DNA of 64,000 nucleotides from the NCBI GenBank assembly GCA_947579665.1, contig OX388349.1, positions 25,576,459-25,640,458 of the forward strand, in the 5' to 3' direction. This document shows positions 19,773-31,800 of the stretch, piece by piece; the stretch's first letter is position 1, and each line of letters opens with the position of its first letter. The DNA is from Sympetrum striolatum. Its lineage: Eukaryota > Arthropoda > Insecta > Odonata > Libellulidae. A model generated the notes under the pieces. That model worked only from the letters and a program-made list of their open reading frames with translations. It ran no database searches and was not told the DNA's origin. The translations under genes and the position numbers were made by a program.

Positions 19773-19841
19773 GCCGCAAGGCATACCTGCTTGCCAAGCA
19801 AACCTAATGTATATATACTATTCCGTTTAACATAAAAGTCT

Positions 19842-19884
19842 TATCTGTTCTTATCAGCTTAATATCTGATACGTCTCGCATTGC
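19842..19884 (+). ncRNA. U2: U2 snRNA internal fragment at copy B 3' junction
   Basis: TATCTGTTCTTATCAGCTTA continues with ATATCTGATACGTCTCGCATTG. It matches U2 from about nucleotide 38, one base-perfect block longer and cleaner than at copy A. After about 43 bp the match to U2 fades (only TAAACTGA recurs near 19894-19901), so the rest of the target U2 gene is lost or strongly changed. Confidence 0.82.
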
Positions 19885-20854
19885 CAAAAACCTCTAAACT
19901 GAAAGTGTTTAAAAAAATCGCCCAATATTTTGACATTTTTCCAAAACGAATGAAATTAATTATTATTACTTTCCGACAGTTGGCATTTAAAATATAGTGT
20001 AATTTTGCTAAATAAAATCAAAATAATAAATCCTCAACTACGTACTTCTAAAGTTTGAAACTCTCTGGAAAATTATTAATAGGAAAAAATATCAATTATG
20101 TAAGTTACTGAAATTTTGGTAGATATTTACACGTTTTATTTAATTAATAATTAATGGAGAAAGATTTTTCGCTAAAAAAAGCTACATTTAATTTTTTTAA
20201 AGGATCATTTATGAGCTTTTATAAACTGAATCAGTTGATTTATTGTTGAAAACGGTCTTAAAAATTCAGAAAATTTTGGGGTCATATTCACCCCTGACTC
20301 GACTAATTAAAGGTTAAGGAAAGTATATTAAATTCGCAAATATGTGCAAGGAAATTTAAGTATTTCCTATACTTAACAAGTATTTTTTTCAGGAAAATAC
20401 CATCGCACATTGGTATAATGCGATATAATAAACTAAAACTCAAGTTCAAACTCACTAATACGTTTCTCTCATACGGAAAAAAACGGCGATCAATTCAAAT
20501 GATGCTACTGATAAATTTAAAACACATATTAAAAGTAAAATATTATTTAAACTAACTTAGGTACTTGTATTATAATAATAGCAAAAAACAACCGCTACTA
20601 ACACACAGAAACACTGCGTATTCTTAAAGTAAACTTATACGAAAGACGCTATCGCTTAGAACACTTGACATGCTGAGTTCAGATTGTCTGCGGGTTCGAC
20701 CCTTTTTTCTATTGGTTATCGCGGTTTTTATGAAATATAAACCTTAGATCCAGTTAGTACGGTTTGATTTATTCATAACTATACAAACATTTGACCCGAT
20801 TTGACAAGCAAGAACATTTACTTTTGTCCCTCTAGATAACGAAATATCACACTG
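19885..20854. other. AT-rich spacer
   Basis: I see no gene or recognisable repeat here. Confidence 0.4.
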
Positions 20855-21400
20855 TTACCCCCCACCACGATACCAAAGCCCGCCGTCTCCTCTAAAGTCC
20901 GACGTGCCGCAGCCCGTTTCGGGAGGGAAACGTTCGTCCAAAGACGGGAAGGAAGGACGAGACCACGAAGCGCGCCACCGAGGGCGAAAGCAGTGACGCT
21001 TCTGAGAACGGCTAGCACCAAGATGCCGCTCCATTGGCTCCACAAGGAGCAGAGAATGCAAAAGAGGTCCCCGCAGCCCCGCAACGCCGCCCAAAACCAC
21101 CGCGGCAACCAAGCGGACAACCAGCGCGAAATACGGAAGGAGCCGACAGTACCAGAACCGGCCACAGAGATGGCGTTGCGAAGAAATCCGCAGCAGGCCA
21201 CTATCTGAGAACTCCCTGCACCCGCATCTGATCCCGGAGCGGAAACGCAGCCACCATGGAGGAACGTGGAGTCAAGAAAAACTCGGATGCGGAGGCAAAG
21301 AAGAGAGCGGCACCAGGCGCCGCTCCCCCAGCCCCACCGATACCAGAGCGAAGACAACCGCCGATGAGAGACGGCTATTCCACCCGGCACGGCACTTATA
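20855..21400 (+). pseudogene. Utopia-like N-terminal region, copy C
   Basis: It encodes the AARFGRE-type segment near 20900, MPLHWLHKEQRMQKR near 21020-21060, and RAAPGAAPPAPPIPERR near 21300-21350. All align with the A' fragment (1740-2170) and copy B. The frame is interrupted several times and is then cut by the Jockey-like insertion. Confidence 0.6.
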
Positions 21401-21419
21401 CTGAAGAAGGTGAGAACAA

Positions 21420-22210
21420 ACCCGGAATAGGGGACATCCCCAGAGACTTCGGAAGCAACACTGTCTCCGCCCTCTACGCCTACGACGCCGCACTTCTCGC
21501 CCGCTCTCGAAATCGTAGCCTTGCCGCCTCATACCTCCAACGGGCCATCTACCGTCTAGAGGAGTGGTATGCAAAGTGGCGACTGCATCTCAACGCAGCT
21601 AAATCACAGGCGATTTTCTTCTCCCTGGGACCACCATCTTTAATTCCGGATCCAGTCATCGTCAGCGTGGAGGAGATTCCATGGAGGGACACAGTGACTT
21701 ATCTGGGTATCAGCCTCGATAGAAGACTGAACTATCGCTCCCATGCGAAAACGATTTCAGCAAAGGCGAGGGCGAAGCGGCGTATTCTCCTTCCTTTTCT
21801 AAGAACGCCCTCCATCGCCATGAGCACGCGGGTGATGATATACAAGATCATGATTCGCAGTGCACTCTTGTATGCATCACCTGCGTGGAGCGGTATTCTT
21901 CTAGGGGAAGGGAGGTCCATTCTCCAGAGCTGCGAGAGGGGCATCCTCTACACGATCCTGAACCTGGGCTAGAATATCCACAGGGATGCGATCCACCATC
22001 TGACCAACATCGAGCCACTAGACGACGTCCTCAGGAGACAGGCCAGGAAGTTCTTCGACCGCCTACCAACACTGGAAGCGGAGCATCTCCAGCGCCTGGC
22101 GGACGACGCCCCACGACCGTGGGACTTTTTCCGCCGCACCATATCCTCCACAGGAGAAGCTGGGAGCATGCCTCCACACCGTGGGGGAATCCAGTAAATT
22201 TTCCTCACCT
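21420..22210 (+). pseudogene. Jockey-like LINE reverse transcriptase C-terminal fragment
   Basis: The frame reads IPRDFGSNTVSALYAYDAAL, where the catalytic YADDTALL motif has become YAYDAALL. It continues with RLEEWYAKWRLHLNAAKSQA, PWRDTVTYLGISLDRRLNYR, and IMIRSALLYASPAWSGI. This is the palm-to-thumb order of Jockey-clade elements and differs from the surrounding RLE element. A stop at 21970 is followed by NIHRDAIHHLTNIEPLDDVL in the same frame. It is a 5'-truncated insertion or captured fragment in copy C and is inactive. Confidence 0.82.
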
Positions 22211-22379
22211 TCTTAGAGGAAAATCAAGGCCATGAAAAGGGCCTCTTCTGCGGCGCATCGGCCGAAAGACATTCCTGCAAGGAGATCACCATGCTGACAG
22301 AGACCTGATTAGGTGAACGGCAAAAGATAGGTTCAACAGACGAAGACGCCGGAAAGACTCAGAATAGAGAATAGGGGAA

Positions 22380-23835
22380 ACTATCCGTAGCAGAAGAGAA
22401 GACCCGCAGCCGCCACCCCGCCAAGGATCTGCAGACGTCTAGCACCCTGAGCCGCTCCAGCCGAGGAGGGCCCGAACGGCGTGAAGCGGGAGCATGGGCC
22501 CCAATACCGGATGGTGTGGGAGCAGGGGAAGTGGTTGCTCGTTTAAATCACCGGATCGGTGCAGCCCGCACCACCGGCGACCGCACCACGATGGCCATTC
22601 CGGAGGCTTCCAGACGAAGAGCGGCTCGAATCATTACCACCATCGAGCCCACAGAAGAGCAAATGGTGTGGGAAATTCGCTTCGGAATTCTACGAGACGA
22701 TGAATGGGAGGAAATGGAAACCATTATGAAAGAGTTCGCAGCGGCCGCGGCAGCCGCAACCTGTGCTAAACCGCGATCTACGGCGCCGCGACGGAGGAAG
22801 GCCATCACGAGGACCACGGCGATGGAGTTACAACAAACATACCGGATGGACAAGAGGAGGGCATTTAAAATAATTACAGAGGCCCCTCTAAGGACTGCCC
22901 CATAGGACTCACGGATCTGGAGGCGCACTTCTCCTGCCCGCCGCTGCAGATCAAGGAAGGCCCCGCACCATCCACAGTTCCGGAAATGGCGATGTCACGG
23001 GTCGAAGGGGAAGAAGAGCGGCTCCTGAGGGACACCTCCCCCGCAGAGGTGTTGGACTTGCTCTCCCGCACCAGCAACACCGCTCCGTGCCCGGACGGCA
23101 TCCCATACCGGGCGTGGAAGAAGATCGACCCAGACGGAAGGATCATGACGGCGTCCTTCAACAGATGTGTGGCGTACGAGAGGATTCCCGTGGAAAAGGA
23201 GCCGCACCGTCCTGCTCCACAAAGGGGGAGAGGAAGAAGACGTTGGAAACTGGAGGCCCATCGCTCTCCAGTCCACACTCGGGAAGACGTTTTCCGGGAT
23301 CATCACCGACCGCATCCACGACTGGGCGATGAGGGGCCACCACATCTCCTTCCCGTTCCAGAAAGGCTTCATTCCCGGAGCAGAGGGGTGCTTTGAGCAC
23401 AGTTTCGTGCTCAACGCTGCCCTGGAAGACGCGAGGAGAAACGGGAAGGAGATCACCATCGCTTGGTTAGACTTGAACGACGCCTTCGGCTCCTTCCCGC
23501 ATCATCATCTCACCAGGGTGCTGACAAAGTTGGTGATGCCGAATCTCCTGGTGCGGCTGATACAACACATGTATGCGGGAGTCACCACAAGAGTTGAGTC
23601 GTCGGCGGGAACTTCGAGAGAGATACCAATTCTCAAGTTGGTGCGGCAAGGGGACCCGCTATCCCCCCCTCCTATTCAATCTCGCAATCGAGCGTATGTT
23701 GCGGTCGGCATTGGCTCGAAGGACGACGGCGGGATATTCCTTCGGCGGCACCACCATCTGCACCCTCGCATACGCAGACAATCTGGTCCTCCTTTGACGA
23801 AGCGCAGGTGCTCTAAACATACTTCTTCACGCTGA
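22380..23835 (+). pseudogene. Reverse transcriptase domain, copy C
   Basis: Segments in several frames give the same order as copy B: VVARLNHRIGAA (22516), a PCPDGIPYRAWKKIDPDG segment (22986-23160), TVLLHKGGEEEDVGNWRPIA, QKGFIPGAEGCFEHSFVLNA, AWLDLNDAFGSFPH (23167-23600), RQGDPLSPLLFNLAIE and LAYADNLVLL (23573-23797). The catalytic motif is YADN at 23771-23782, which loses the second aspartate. With at least three frameshifts, it is dead. Confidence 0.82.
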
Positions 23836-24770
23836 CAGCGCGGTAGATCCGTGGAGCGGCCTGCGCTTCCAGCCCCGCAAGTGCGCATGCCTGCACATCG
23901 GGCATACCGGGAGCAGACGCATCATCCGGAACTAAAACTTCAAAGTCCAAGGAAGAACCATGAGGGCGTTGGCGCAAGGCGAGTCCTAGAAATATCTGGG
24001 AGCACCGAAGGGTTGGAAGGTCCAAGAGGCACCACAGGAAGTACTGGCCGCATTCTTGAGGGACCTGGCCGCTGTCCGCGGAAGCCAAATCGCCCCGTGG
24101 CAGAAACAAGATGCGGTGAGGGTCTCCCTCCTCTCGCGATTGGACTTCCACTTCCGAATTTCGGACTTCCCCAAGAAAGAACTCGCCGCGCGATGAACTC
24201 GAGATGAGCCAAGCGGAAGTGGCCCGCAAATTCCTCGCCATCACTCAGAGGGCCAGACGCGAGATGTGCCACCTGCCGCCGAGACTGGGAGGAGCCGGAC
24301 TGTTCCCGCCGTCGACCCTTAAGGACATCCTGCTTGACACGCAGGCATTCCAAATGCTAACCTGCCGGGACCCATTTACAAAGGACCTTTACCATAGGAC
24401 CTGCATGAAACAATTCACCGGAAGACTGGCCGCGACGCCCCTGCACCCAACAACGCAGCCCTGGCCGCCTACCTCTCGTTTCAATGGAAGAACGACTAGG
24501 GGCGGATGTGGGCGACGCGATTTCACTATGGTCGCGGACGCGGAGAGCCACCCGCTCCATGCAGACATGGTGTGGGCCACAGTGGGAATGGAGCGAGGGC
24601 GACCACAGATTTGGCGCCCTCATCAACAAAAACCCCCTCCCATTTCGGAGATCCTTCGGATTCCCTCGACGCACCGGCACCAAATATGCACCTTGATAAG
24701 GGTAGCGGTGGAGGAGAAATGAAGAAGGAACCTCATCCGGAAGCCCGACCAAGGAAAGGTCTTCCACGCC
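23836..24770 (+). pseudogene. Connector region, copy C
   Basis: Short frame pieces such as DPWSGLRFQPRKCACLHIG, SQAEVARKFLAITQRARREM (24204) and DVGDAISLWSRTRRATRSMQ (24484) match the linker part of copy B. The region is heavily frameshifted. Confidence 0.55.
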
Positions 24771-25473
24771 ACCTCCCGCCATCCAGCGAGCTCCCACTTT
24801 GTGCAGAGCGGGGAACGCACCCGCTTCTGCGACTGGTAGTTTTGGCATCGGGCGCGGCTAAACATCCTCCCATTGAACGCCGCGCGCCGAGGAGCGGCGA
24901 GAGGGGACACGCGGTGCAGGCGCTGAGGGACCGCGGAGGAGACGTTGCCGCACGTACTTAATCACTGCGCCACCCACTCCGCAGCGTGGACCCTGAAGCA
25001 CGTCACCATCCAGGAGCTCCAAACCGAAGGACTGGACGGTGCGGCAGGACCGCTGCATCCGAGGGGAACAATCCCTCCTGCGGCCGGACATCGTGGCGTC
25101 GGAGAGCTTGGACTGCCCCATCCACTTCATCGACGTCCTGGTGCCCTTTGACAACTGACAGGAGGCCCTCGATGCTGCGCGAGCGGCCAAGAGGGAAAAA
25201 TACGCAGTCTTAGCGGAGCGACTCCAGGAGCATGGATCCGACGTCCACGTGGTGGGAGAACTGGGTTCCTGGGACGCCCTTCTCCACCGACGCCGAATGC
25301 CGCATCCCCGGGCTCCAGAGGAAAATGCTCTCCACGGCAGTCAGATGGTCGCGGTACATTTACGTCGAGCACGTCACCGAGGTGCGGCAGTACCAGGCCA
25401 TTACGGCGAGGACCGGACACAACGGAAAACCGGAAGAGGACCCGCTCGCGAGGCATCCCACGGAGAATGACTA
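24771..25473 (+). pseudogene. CCHC knuckle and restriction-like endonuclease, copy C
   Basis: The region encodes RTRFCDW, then RCRR followed by a TGA where the second cysteine of the knuckle should be (near 24926), then ETLPHVLNHCATHSAAWT. The nuclease core LRPDIVASE and FIDVLVPFD is present in a shifted frame (25080-25155). A stop follows and then the C-terminal block SRYIYVEHVTEVRQY, ending at 25473. Confidence 0.75.
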
Positions 25474-25499
25474 AAATGAAAATGAGAAAACGTTTTGCT

Positions 25500-25560
25500 C
25501 CCTGGCCATAGGAATTTGCTTTTGTATAAATATAATATTTAAAAAATTGTAAAGCCAGGG
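25500..25560 (+). other. 3' UTR hairpin 1, copy C
   Basis: CCCTGGC (25500-25506) pairs with GCCAGGG (25554-25560). Confidence 0.6.
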
Positions 25561-25763
25561 AATTTATATACTTGTAAATATTCTTCTTCTTTGTGAAATT
25601 ATATTATTTAAATTCTCTTGTGTTGTATCCCCATTGTATGCGGGCCCAAACAAACGGGCCGCATGATTTTAGATTTAATCAGCCTGGTAGTAAATTTGTA
25701 AATAAAATGTATATAATATGTAAATAGTCAAAGGCTGATAGGGGAACAACAATTAACTTCAAC

Positions 25764-25796
25764 GTTACCCTGCCGTTCTACGGTATGTGGGGTAAC
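25764..25796 (+). other. 3' UTR hairpin 2, copy C
   Basis: GTTACCC (25764-25770) pairs with GGGTAAC (25790-25796), and inner CCGT pairs with ACGG. The stem bases differ from copy B, but the pairing is kept. Confidence 0.7.
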
Positions 25797-25846
25797 GCCG
25801 CAATTCACTACATTGCAGTTTCTTGCAAATACATTGTATTTTGAAT

Positions 25847-28682
25847 ATGATCTATGCTACATTGGTCTTGGTGATAGGGTCAAAACCGATCTCTAGGTTC
25901 TTGTTACGGCAAAGTTGGTAAATATAAATTTCGGTTCCCTTTCTTATTTCCTGTGCATGCTTGCTGTTTGAATTTGTCGTTTGTGTTTTGCTCCTGGGGC
26001 CCCTAGGAAACCCCGTAAAAAGGGTAGTACGGATTTTGGCCCGGGAAAAAGGCAGCATGTTTTTCGGATAAGGCCCTCAGCCCCCGAACGCGGCAAATTC
26101 AAATCGGTCGCATTGGTACTGAACTATTGGTGTTTTTGAAAGGCTGCCCTTGCGGTGGGGGAGTAAATCGCGGGTTCGGTACATTTTGCTGGGTTCCCCT
26201 CAGGGCCCAGTGGTTGGCAAGCCCCTCATGCCTAAACCTGCGACGGAAGAAATTAATGGTTCAGGGTACCCTAAAAGAAAAACAAAATACTTATTTACTA
26301 ACAAAACTGATTCTTTCTATGTAGATATATATTCTTTTATGTTCTTTTTCTAGATATGTATTCTTTTGTATTTTTGTAAAAGCCTCAATCATGAATTTCT
26401 CAAATCGATCCTCGATCTGATGAATGAAACTGCTTGCCTAATATTGTTTAACTGCAGCTTATCTAAGACCATGGTCGTACTAACAGCAAGATAATTATTG
26501 GCTAATCATTAGAATTCTTGATACAATAATATCTATTGATGTGGCCTAGATTTTATAGAAATCCATAATATGATAAGGATATATACTTTTCTACTATATT
26601 TTAGTAACTACCTATTTTTACGTTACATCATTCTGATAGTAATGTCACATTGTATGTGCCTGTATCATTTGTATCAGACATTTGTATCATCCGAAGGATA
26701 CCACATAAGAAACACGAGCTTAATCCATCATGAAACCTAAATTTTACTTTTGGATATATATGTTTCTAAGATACTTATACGTAGCATGAAGTTCCCTCCT
26801 CGTTTCTCTACAATATTTCCCTAACACGGAAGCTTTATTTTCAGTAAAAAAATGAAACTCTCCTCAAGTATTGCACCCGCAGACGTGCAGACAGTATTTC
26901 GATTTTAAGAAGATTTCTCCGCAAGCATCAAAAATTTGTGGAAGGGCTTCCATAAGGAAACATTGGCTTTATTCTCTCGAACGGCTTATTTTATTTTCGA
27001 AAACCGATATTTAGATTGCTTTTGCCCCAAAATTCGGTTATGGCTCTGGTGACACTCTTATCCAAATGTGCCAGGCAAATGAGGTGCCGCGTCAGCAGCT
27101 GCTCTCTCCTTCTTTAAGGGCTCCAAATCCTGGCACATCTGCTCAGCGTCTTGCGGAAGACGAGATTTCGGCAAACGGTTTCGCATCAAGGACTGGCTGC
27201 ATCGAGGCAGTGGTCCGCGAAGAATCTCTCGCACGGACGGGGAAAATTTGAGAGAATATTTTCGTGGAGTTTGCATCGCTAAAACTTGAGGCAGACGTGC
27301 GGACTCTCGAGTGACACTTTAATCCCTTTTCACGCTCGAAGGGAAAATTCGCGGAGTTTTTCGCCGTTGAAAATTTTCTCGCACATGAGACGAGGCGTTC
27401 ACGCATATCAACCAGTGGCAACCTTCCACTGAAATTTAAAGTTGCACTGTGATGCTGTCTTCTATTGTGATAACTTGATATCCTATGGTTTTCGTAGATT
27501 GTTTTATAGCAGTTATATTCACAAGTAATTTACGATAATGTATCACAAATACCATTGTTGGTTGTACCATTTACTCAGGTCTCCTTGATTAAAATAAAGC
27601 TCATCTGGAGCTACTTTGCAGCAAATCTAATTAGCAGGTATATTGTAAACTACTATTGTATTTTATAATAAAACAGTTACATTATATTACAGTTATTTTT
27701 TAAACAAATACTGTTACATTAGATAGATTAAACAGCTATAGTTTACATTACAGTTAATTTTAAAACATTTACTAGATAGATTAATTAGAATTAGATACAG
27801 ATTTAATAAATATAACTTTGTATAAACTACCAATTCTTTGTTTCCTAGTTTATGAATAGCTTAACAATTGTATGGAAGTTAATTGGAAATAGTTGGCAAC
27901 TTCATTTTTATGTTTCTTTTTCCGCAAGCCATAAAGTACCTAAGTATATCATATTGAATATTTGGCCTTCTGCTCATTTAATCCTGAATAAAAATTCGAT
28001 TTTGTTTTATATTTATTAGAGTAGTAGTTTATAATTAAAAGAATATATTTATACAAGATGGTTAGGGAATGTGTAAAGGACATAAATATTAATAATAATA
28101 ATTCGGGCGACTGAGAAAATATTCGGGCGATTGTGAATAATATTTGGGCGAGATTGAGACTGGCTCCACTTCCATCTAACCAATGGCCTTAGTATATAGT
28201 GAAGTACTTGCAGTTTATGTGATTTTTAAAGTTACAGATTAGTTGGTGGCACTAGAAATGTACCTTTTCTGCAGGCGTGCAAATACGTATCATTTATTGG
28301 TTTAGATTGATGAGTTACACAAGCAAATTTATTGTTTTCACGGTGATTTTTATATTCACAAACTGTTTAATTCTACACGGCCATATTTCACAGCCATAGG
28401 GCATATAATGAGAAATAAATTACGTGATAAAAAACGTCTAGAAATAAATTATTCGGATATATACCGCATTTCTCCATTTCATTCAGGAAAAATAAAGTCT
28501 GTAAAGTTTTAAATTTACCGAATTGTGCAATTGTGCGGTTTAACTTAGTAACTTTAGAATGGTCCACCAAATTCACCCACAGATATTAAACAAGTATAAG
28601 TTGACGTTAAAGTCGCAATAATTTAGCTAATATGTAGAACTATAGTTCCGCAATGATGTTGAATTGAATGAATGAATTGAAA
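25847..28682. other. AT-rich DNA without recognisable gene
   Basis: A moderately CpG-containing stretch at 27060-27420 has short open frames on both strands, but no domain or splice structure I can support. Confidence 0.4.
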
Positions 28683-28808
28683 GGAGGCGGGGGTTAACCC
28701 AAAGGCACCTAGACCTTTAAGGTCCATTGTGCCTTCCGCCATTACATGAGATTACCCATGGAGTCCTAAGGCCTTTGAAAAGGTAAAGGCACTACCTATG
28801 GGTAAATA
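28683..28808. repeat. Two adjacent imperfect hairpins
   Basis: In the first, GGCGG near 28687 pairs with CCGCC near 28736, enclosing AAGGCAC...GTGCCTT and the palindrome GACCTTTAAGGTC. In the second, TTACCCAT near 28752 pairs with ATGGGTAA near 28797, enclosing GCCTTT...AAAGGC. The two share the AAAGGCAC and CCTTT words. This may be a remnant of a structured short repeat. Confidence 0.5.
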
Positions 28809-31800
28809 TCTTATATAGCTGGATTCCTGTAAAAAGGTACCCCTGCAACGATACCGTGTCCTATTTACAGCCAGGCATTCGCAGAGGAGATGAATAATAG
28901 ATTCCTCCTCTTGAGGAATCCGCAATAATGTTACAATCAGATCTTATAATTTGTCTTTGATGTCTGCTTAGTGTTGATGAATGAAACAGAGCTTTGGTTT
29001 GAACAAATATAATATCTGATAAAATTATCAGGAGCTGAAAATTTGGTTGTTTTATATGCATAAAACAGCTTCAGGTAGAAATTATAGATGCATTATTGCA
29101 TCCTGTATACATAGCAGGTAGACAAAAGATGAATTTTGAAGTAGCCCACAATCAATAAAATATAGGAAATCCAGAGAACTAGAAAATGCTGGCTAGATTC
29201 TTAAAATTAATTAGAAGAACTTTCTTAATTATTTGGGACAAACAACCTGTTATACGAAATTTCTCAGAATAAATCAGAGGAATAAGTCTTTAGAGCAATT
29301 TCATGAAATGTTTGTTTAATATTTGTTTATCACGTTTATTGTTTTATTTCTCAAAAGATTTCTTTCCTTGATGACAAAATTACAGAGTTACGACCACCTC
29401 CGTGAATTTTGCTATCTTCAGCTATTTACAGGATTGCAGAAGGCCCTTGTACTCTCACATAAACTAGAAAATATATTCCTTTCCCACTTCCTTTAATTCT
29501 TTATACAACAGCTTGCATGGTACATAATTATGTTTAAATATGTAATGAGAATGCACTCAGAGACACACTGCTGTCAGATGTTAAGATGACTGTTAGAACT
29601 TGATTTATTAAAAAAATAAACCTCTCTCAAAATAAGATTTTTACACCGGTCGTTATATACATGGCACTCGTGAATCTATGTTTTCTTCTTTAGCTTTGAA
29701 AAGAAATCTGTCGAAAATAGTTTTTTAGACTCGGGATTTGTGGTATTTATACAACTGGGAGGCACAATTAGTGTGGGATCCACAAAGCTCTGGGACTAAA
29801 AGATAAAACGAAACAAGTTTGGGAAACTGCTCGGCTTTTCAATTTCGCTCTTTATAAACGTTTCAATTAGGTCTCGGCAACTTTTGTTGTGACGCTCGGA
29901 CGCTTTTCCTCTCTCGGAGATCAGAGGCGTTCTTGGTGGTGGAGTCGGGTCGCTAAGTCCGAGGATTTTATATTGGGCATAAATGGTGAATAAAAAATAA
30001 TGGGAAGAGAAGGCTTATCCTGAATCTCTCGGTGAGGGATCCACGGGTGCTCTACCGAACTCGCTGTTACTTTACGAGGAGGGACATTAAAGGGGGATTC
30101 CAAGTCTGGAGGAAGATTAGCCCAAAGCCAGGAGGAAAAGTTTCGAGGGTCGACAGAAGTTGAGAACTTCTTCGCAAGAGTCATAATTCAACGGAATCGA
30201 CTTAGAGACCATGGATAGCTCGGAATGCCACTTTAAAGAGCATAGATTGAATGGAACCTTACTGATGAAAAATACAATCTATTGGATGATATGTTGTAAG
30301 AGACTCTAATTTTCTACGTTCAGTGGAGGAATTATTAGGTTTGCAATTGAGGATTAAATTCTTCCATCACTGCAGAGAGTATATTTACCAGCTTTAATAT
30401 TTATTCAAGTTTACCATTCTAAATAAATCTAATTTCCTCTATATTTTTCTTTCGGTCTCTTCTTCATTGAAGGGATTTGAGATAATACGTAATCGAATCG
30501 GCTTAGCTCATCACCTCATTAGCCCCATTCTTTCTCACTGCTATTCGTTCAAACAGTATCATTCTTCTGGAGACCTAATTTATCAATATCTCCACATCTG
30601 GAAGACCTCCATGTTCAAGTCATCTATTTCCCTCATTGCTCATGTTCCGATCACATCCAACCAAGTACTTAAATTGCTGCATTGTACAAGCTTTCTTCTT
30701 TAGTTACCCTTAACTTACGGATTATTTTATTTCCTACAGATTATCCAATCTCTTACATGTATGTAGATCTCAATTCGTTAAAGAAACATATTCAAATTCT
30801 CAGTAGTCCACAGTCCAATTTTAGTAATTTGAAATAGTGAATAATCAAATAATTAGTTATTGGAGTGTAAATATTACGATTTCAAATTACTTTGGCAAAA
30901 AAATAATAAGGCAAAGAAATGAACAAACTTTCAAAGTCAACACATGATTTTAAAACACTCATAAGATGTTTGGAAATTAAGATTGATATTTTCTTACCCT
31001 TTACTCCTAAGTATTGACACTATGACATGCTGAATAAGGCATGGAAGTATCACCAACAAATAAATCAGGAAAAATTGTTCAGAATTACTTATAATCCTTT
31101 ATTCTGAGGCTATACACTTACAGAAAGATTATTCCATTTGGATTTCCATAATAATTCTGTTTAATCGTTGCAATCAATCGATCCTGGAACAGCATCTATT
31201 TATACTTTTTCTGCTTCAAAAAAAATTCTTGTTGAATCCCTTATTTAGTTTTGGATAGATTGAACTTATTCATTCAACTGATTCCTAATTACTTTATGTT
31301 TTGAAGTATCTCATATTTTAATATGCAAGATCCACAACCACAATAAAAATTCAATTAACAATGCTATATCAACGACTTAAAATCTTTTATAATCCAAGCG
31401 GTAAGCTCCTTATTATCAAGCAACTGGTTATAATAGAAATGTATGCAGAATTCTCAGTTGAATCAAACCTATTACAACACATCAAATGAAGTTATAGAAG
31501 TCCATTCGTAGTTAAGTATTCTTAATAGATAGATCGTCCGTAATTAATATTTTCAATATGAATCTAATATCATTTTTAATTAGTTTGCTTAGAGCTATGA
31601 GAAAAGGAAGGAACATGCCGTTATTGAAGCTGAGTATTTACCAAAATTACAAATTGTTCTCATGTTAAACGTTTTTCGTCTGTAATAGAGGATAAATGGA
31701 TATTTATGAAAGATGAAAAAATTAATTTGCAGATTTCTTGCTAAAAACGAGGTAGATCCAACCGTTTCAGTGTTGATAGAAATTAGCATAAGGTTTAACT

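Larger units (their letters stand above)
13451..19841 (+). mobile_element. U2-targeted RLE retrotransposon (Utopia-like), copy B
   Basis: This is the most complete copy in the window: N-terminal fragment, Transib T1 inserted at 13796-15804, proline-rich region, reverse transcriptase with an intact YADD, connector, CCHC knuckle and restriction-like endonuclease, and a 3' UTR. The UTR ends exactly at the U2 sequence TATCTGTTCTTATCAGC (19842). Its composition is GC-rich against the AT-rich surroundings. It has several frameshifts and stops and cannot be active. The far 5' end present at 1596-1740 is missing, because the Transib T2 terminus abuts instead. Confidence 0.8.
19338..19841 (+). other. 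Copy B C-terminal tail and 3' UTR
   Basis: It opens with the last codons of the endonuclease in a shifted frame, near 19433. The UTR shares blocks with copies A and C: TTTGTATAAAT, ACCCAAACAAACGGG, and GGTATGTGG...ACGCCGCAA. No poly(A) or microsatellite tail separates it from U2. Confidence 0.75.
20855..25846 (+). mobile_element. U2-type RLE retrotransposon (Utopia-like), copy C, broken
   Basis: This is a third copy with N-terminal fragment, an inserted Jockey-like fragment, reverse transcriptase, endonuclease and 3' UTR in the same order as copy B. It is more decayed: many frameshifts, YADN in place of YADD, and a stop in place of a knuckle cysteine. Its 3' UTR keeps all shared blocks. The DNA after it (ATTTTGAATATGATCTATGC) is not U2. 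Confidence 0.78.
25474..25846 (+). other. Copy C 3' UTR
   Basis: It shares CCCTGGC...GCCAGGG, GGGCCCAAACAAACGGGCCG and GGTATGTGGGGTAACGCCGC with the other copies. Its end is placed by comparison near 25846, and no U2 follows. Confidence 0.65.

Noticed and set aside
27060..27420. A CpG-rich host exon
   Set aside because: Frames on both strands are short, have no domain and no convincing splice sites.
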